A DNA stretch of 64,000 bases from Dichetophora obliterata (Eukaryota > Arthropoda > Insecta > Diptera > Sciomyzidae): positions 225,401,293 to 225,465,292 of the forward strand of contig OY986435.1 of assembly GCA_963920525.1 (NCBI GenBank), given 5' to 3'. The translations under genes and the position numbers were made by a program. The notes under the pieces are model-generated. The model worked only from the letters and a program-made list of their open reading frames with translations, made no database searches and was not told where the DNA came from. This document shows, piece by piece, positions 63,116 through 64,000 of this stretch (position 1 is the first letter of the stretch; each line of letters starts with the position of its first letter).

Positions 63116-63493
63116 TTGTTAATGTTATTTTCAATAGTGTTAGGATTTATATTATTTTGCAATGGATTCTGTCGTGTAAATGATCGTGTCAAACCATATA
63201 AAAAAAATATTAAGGCATTGGAAATTCAATGGAGGAACGTTTACAAAACTGAAAACCAAGTAGGTATATTTTCTAAAATTAGGAATTCATATTAAAATAT
63301 ATTAAATAGGATATTAAGCTAAGTTAAGTTAATGCCTTAATGTATTAAAGTTTAAATTTCATGTTAATTTTTATAATTCATAATAAATTATTGTATATAA
63401 AACTTGTCATAAATATGTATCAGCACTAATAGTAAAAATAGTAATGTAAAATAGTGATTAATAAAATTTGTATATATTACATTTATCTTTTAG

Positions 63494-63590
63494 ATTGGAG
63501 TTCGTGTTGTGAGGTCAAATTCAATTTTATTGGAATCCAAGGGTTCTCCAATTTTCAGGAGGACTGTTCAGCAGAATATAAATCTTGTTG
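63494..63590 (+). other. Speculative spliced segment (acceptor at 63493)
   Basis: On the plus strand ttatcttttag ends at 63493 and is followed by a frame (IGVRVVRSNSILLE and FRRTVQQNINLV) open to a TAA at about 63616. A donor-like gtaggtat lies at 63260, in phase 0 with the open frame that ends at 63295, which would make a 234-bp intron. The upstream frame overlaps the antisense of the integrase remnant, which argues against a real gene. Reported only as a splice-site pattern. Confidence 0.15.
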
Positions 63591-64000
63591 GTATTTTTGA
63601 AAACGGTTTTTTTTAAGATTTCTTTTTAAGAATTTAAAATATGACAACGTAATATAAAAAGCCAACAAGTCAAACATATTTTCATTGTGGTTACAAATCT
63701 TTATATTGCATTTTCACTAGATGAACAATTTTCAAATTTTTTTCTCGGTGCGCGGGGCCCCTAGGCAGTTGCCTTATGAATAATCTGGCCCTGCATGAAT
63801 CTATCTGGTGGTATTTTTAACACGTAATCCTATGCTTTTTCAATACATACTGAAATCCAAATTGAATTTTCGTTTTGGTAACAAAGAATGCAACAAAGAT
63901 AAACAACAATACCAATGAAAACAGCCCGAATATGCATAAATTATTTAATTATGTTGACGATTAAAATGTAATTTAAATAAACTGCTTATCAAGTGTTATT
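63591..64000. other. Noncoding right end with a GC-rich repeat-like fragment
   Basis: No gene supported. The stretch 63745-63800 (ggtgcgcggggcccctagg, cagttgcc, ctggccctg) is much richer in GC than its surroundings and has the style of an interspersed-repeat fragment. No second copy was found in the window. Confidence 0.35.

Noticed and set aside
63029..63295. 88-codon plus-strand frame as a gene
   Set aside because: Its 5' part is antisense to the Ty3/gypsy remnant. Only its splice-donor-like end was noted, at low confidence.
58985..63800. GC-rich ggggcccc fragments at about 59,020 and 63,755 as copies of one repeat
   Set aside because: Only the central ggggcccc is shared; the flanks do not align in either orientation.

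Overview
The window is eukaryotic nuclear DNA and very AT-rich. It has no bacterial-style gene layout, no operons and no convincing complete gene. Decayed Ty3/gypsy integrase, short elements with terminal inverted repeats, a tRNA-like sequence with a Pol III B-box, and AT-rich intron-like splice signals point to an animal, most likely an insect. That assignment is an inference from style; the species cannot be read from the sequence.

Positions 1 to about 48,289 are one uninterrupted head-to-tail satellite array, about 90 unit-equivalents of a 533-535 bp monomer. The monomer is itself a degenerate trimer. The word cgtcctt and its flanks recur three times per monomer at spacings of about 193, 179 and 161 bp (mean 178 bp), called A, B and C here. 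Longer blocks of 2,136, 2,670, 3,142 and 4,548 bp are duplicated on top of this, so the array is ordered at three or more scales. The array falls into domains. Positions 1-17 kb carry all the 340-bp short units and all the C-to-C junctions. Positions 17-38 kb are highly homogeneous. Positions 38-48.3 kb are increasingly rearranged toward the edge, with repeated deletion junctions, one of which carries a fold-back insertion.

At 48,290 the array switches directly to about 2.6 copies of a second satellite with a 174-175 bp period. That is almost the size of one third of the main monomer. This short array ends in a perfect 15-bp hairpin.

From 48.8 to 64 kb the DNA is a mosaic. It holds a 174-codon open frame on the minus strand that starts exactly at a splice acceptor (a possible terminal exon), several inverted-repeat elements (around 49.7-49.95, 52.4-54.2, 55.04-55.36 and 59.1-60.4 kb), a 240-250 bp tandem repeat with oppositely oriented copies 2.5 kb away, an ACTCGAA-rich degenerate repeat, a tRNA-derived sequence, and a broken Ty3/gypsy integrase segment on the minus strand. 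No element of these kinds was seen inside the 48-kb array; all lie beyond its edge.

The whole reads as the junction between a pericentromeric- or heterochromatin-type satellite block and transposon-rich flanking DNA. The short open frames inside the array are by-products of the repeat and are not annotated as genes.
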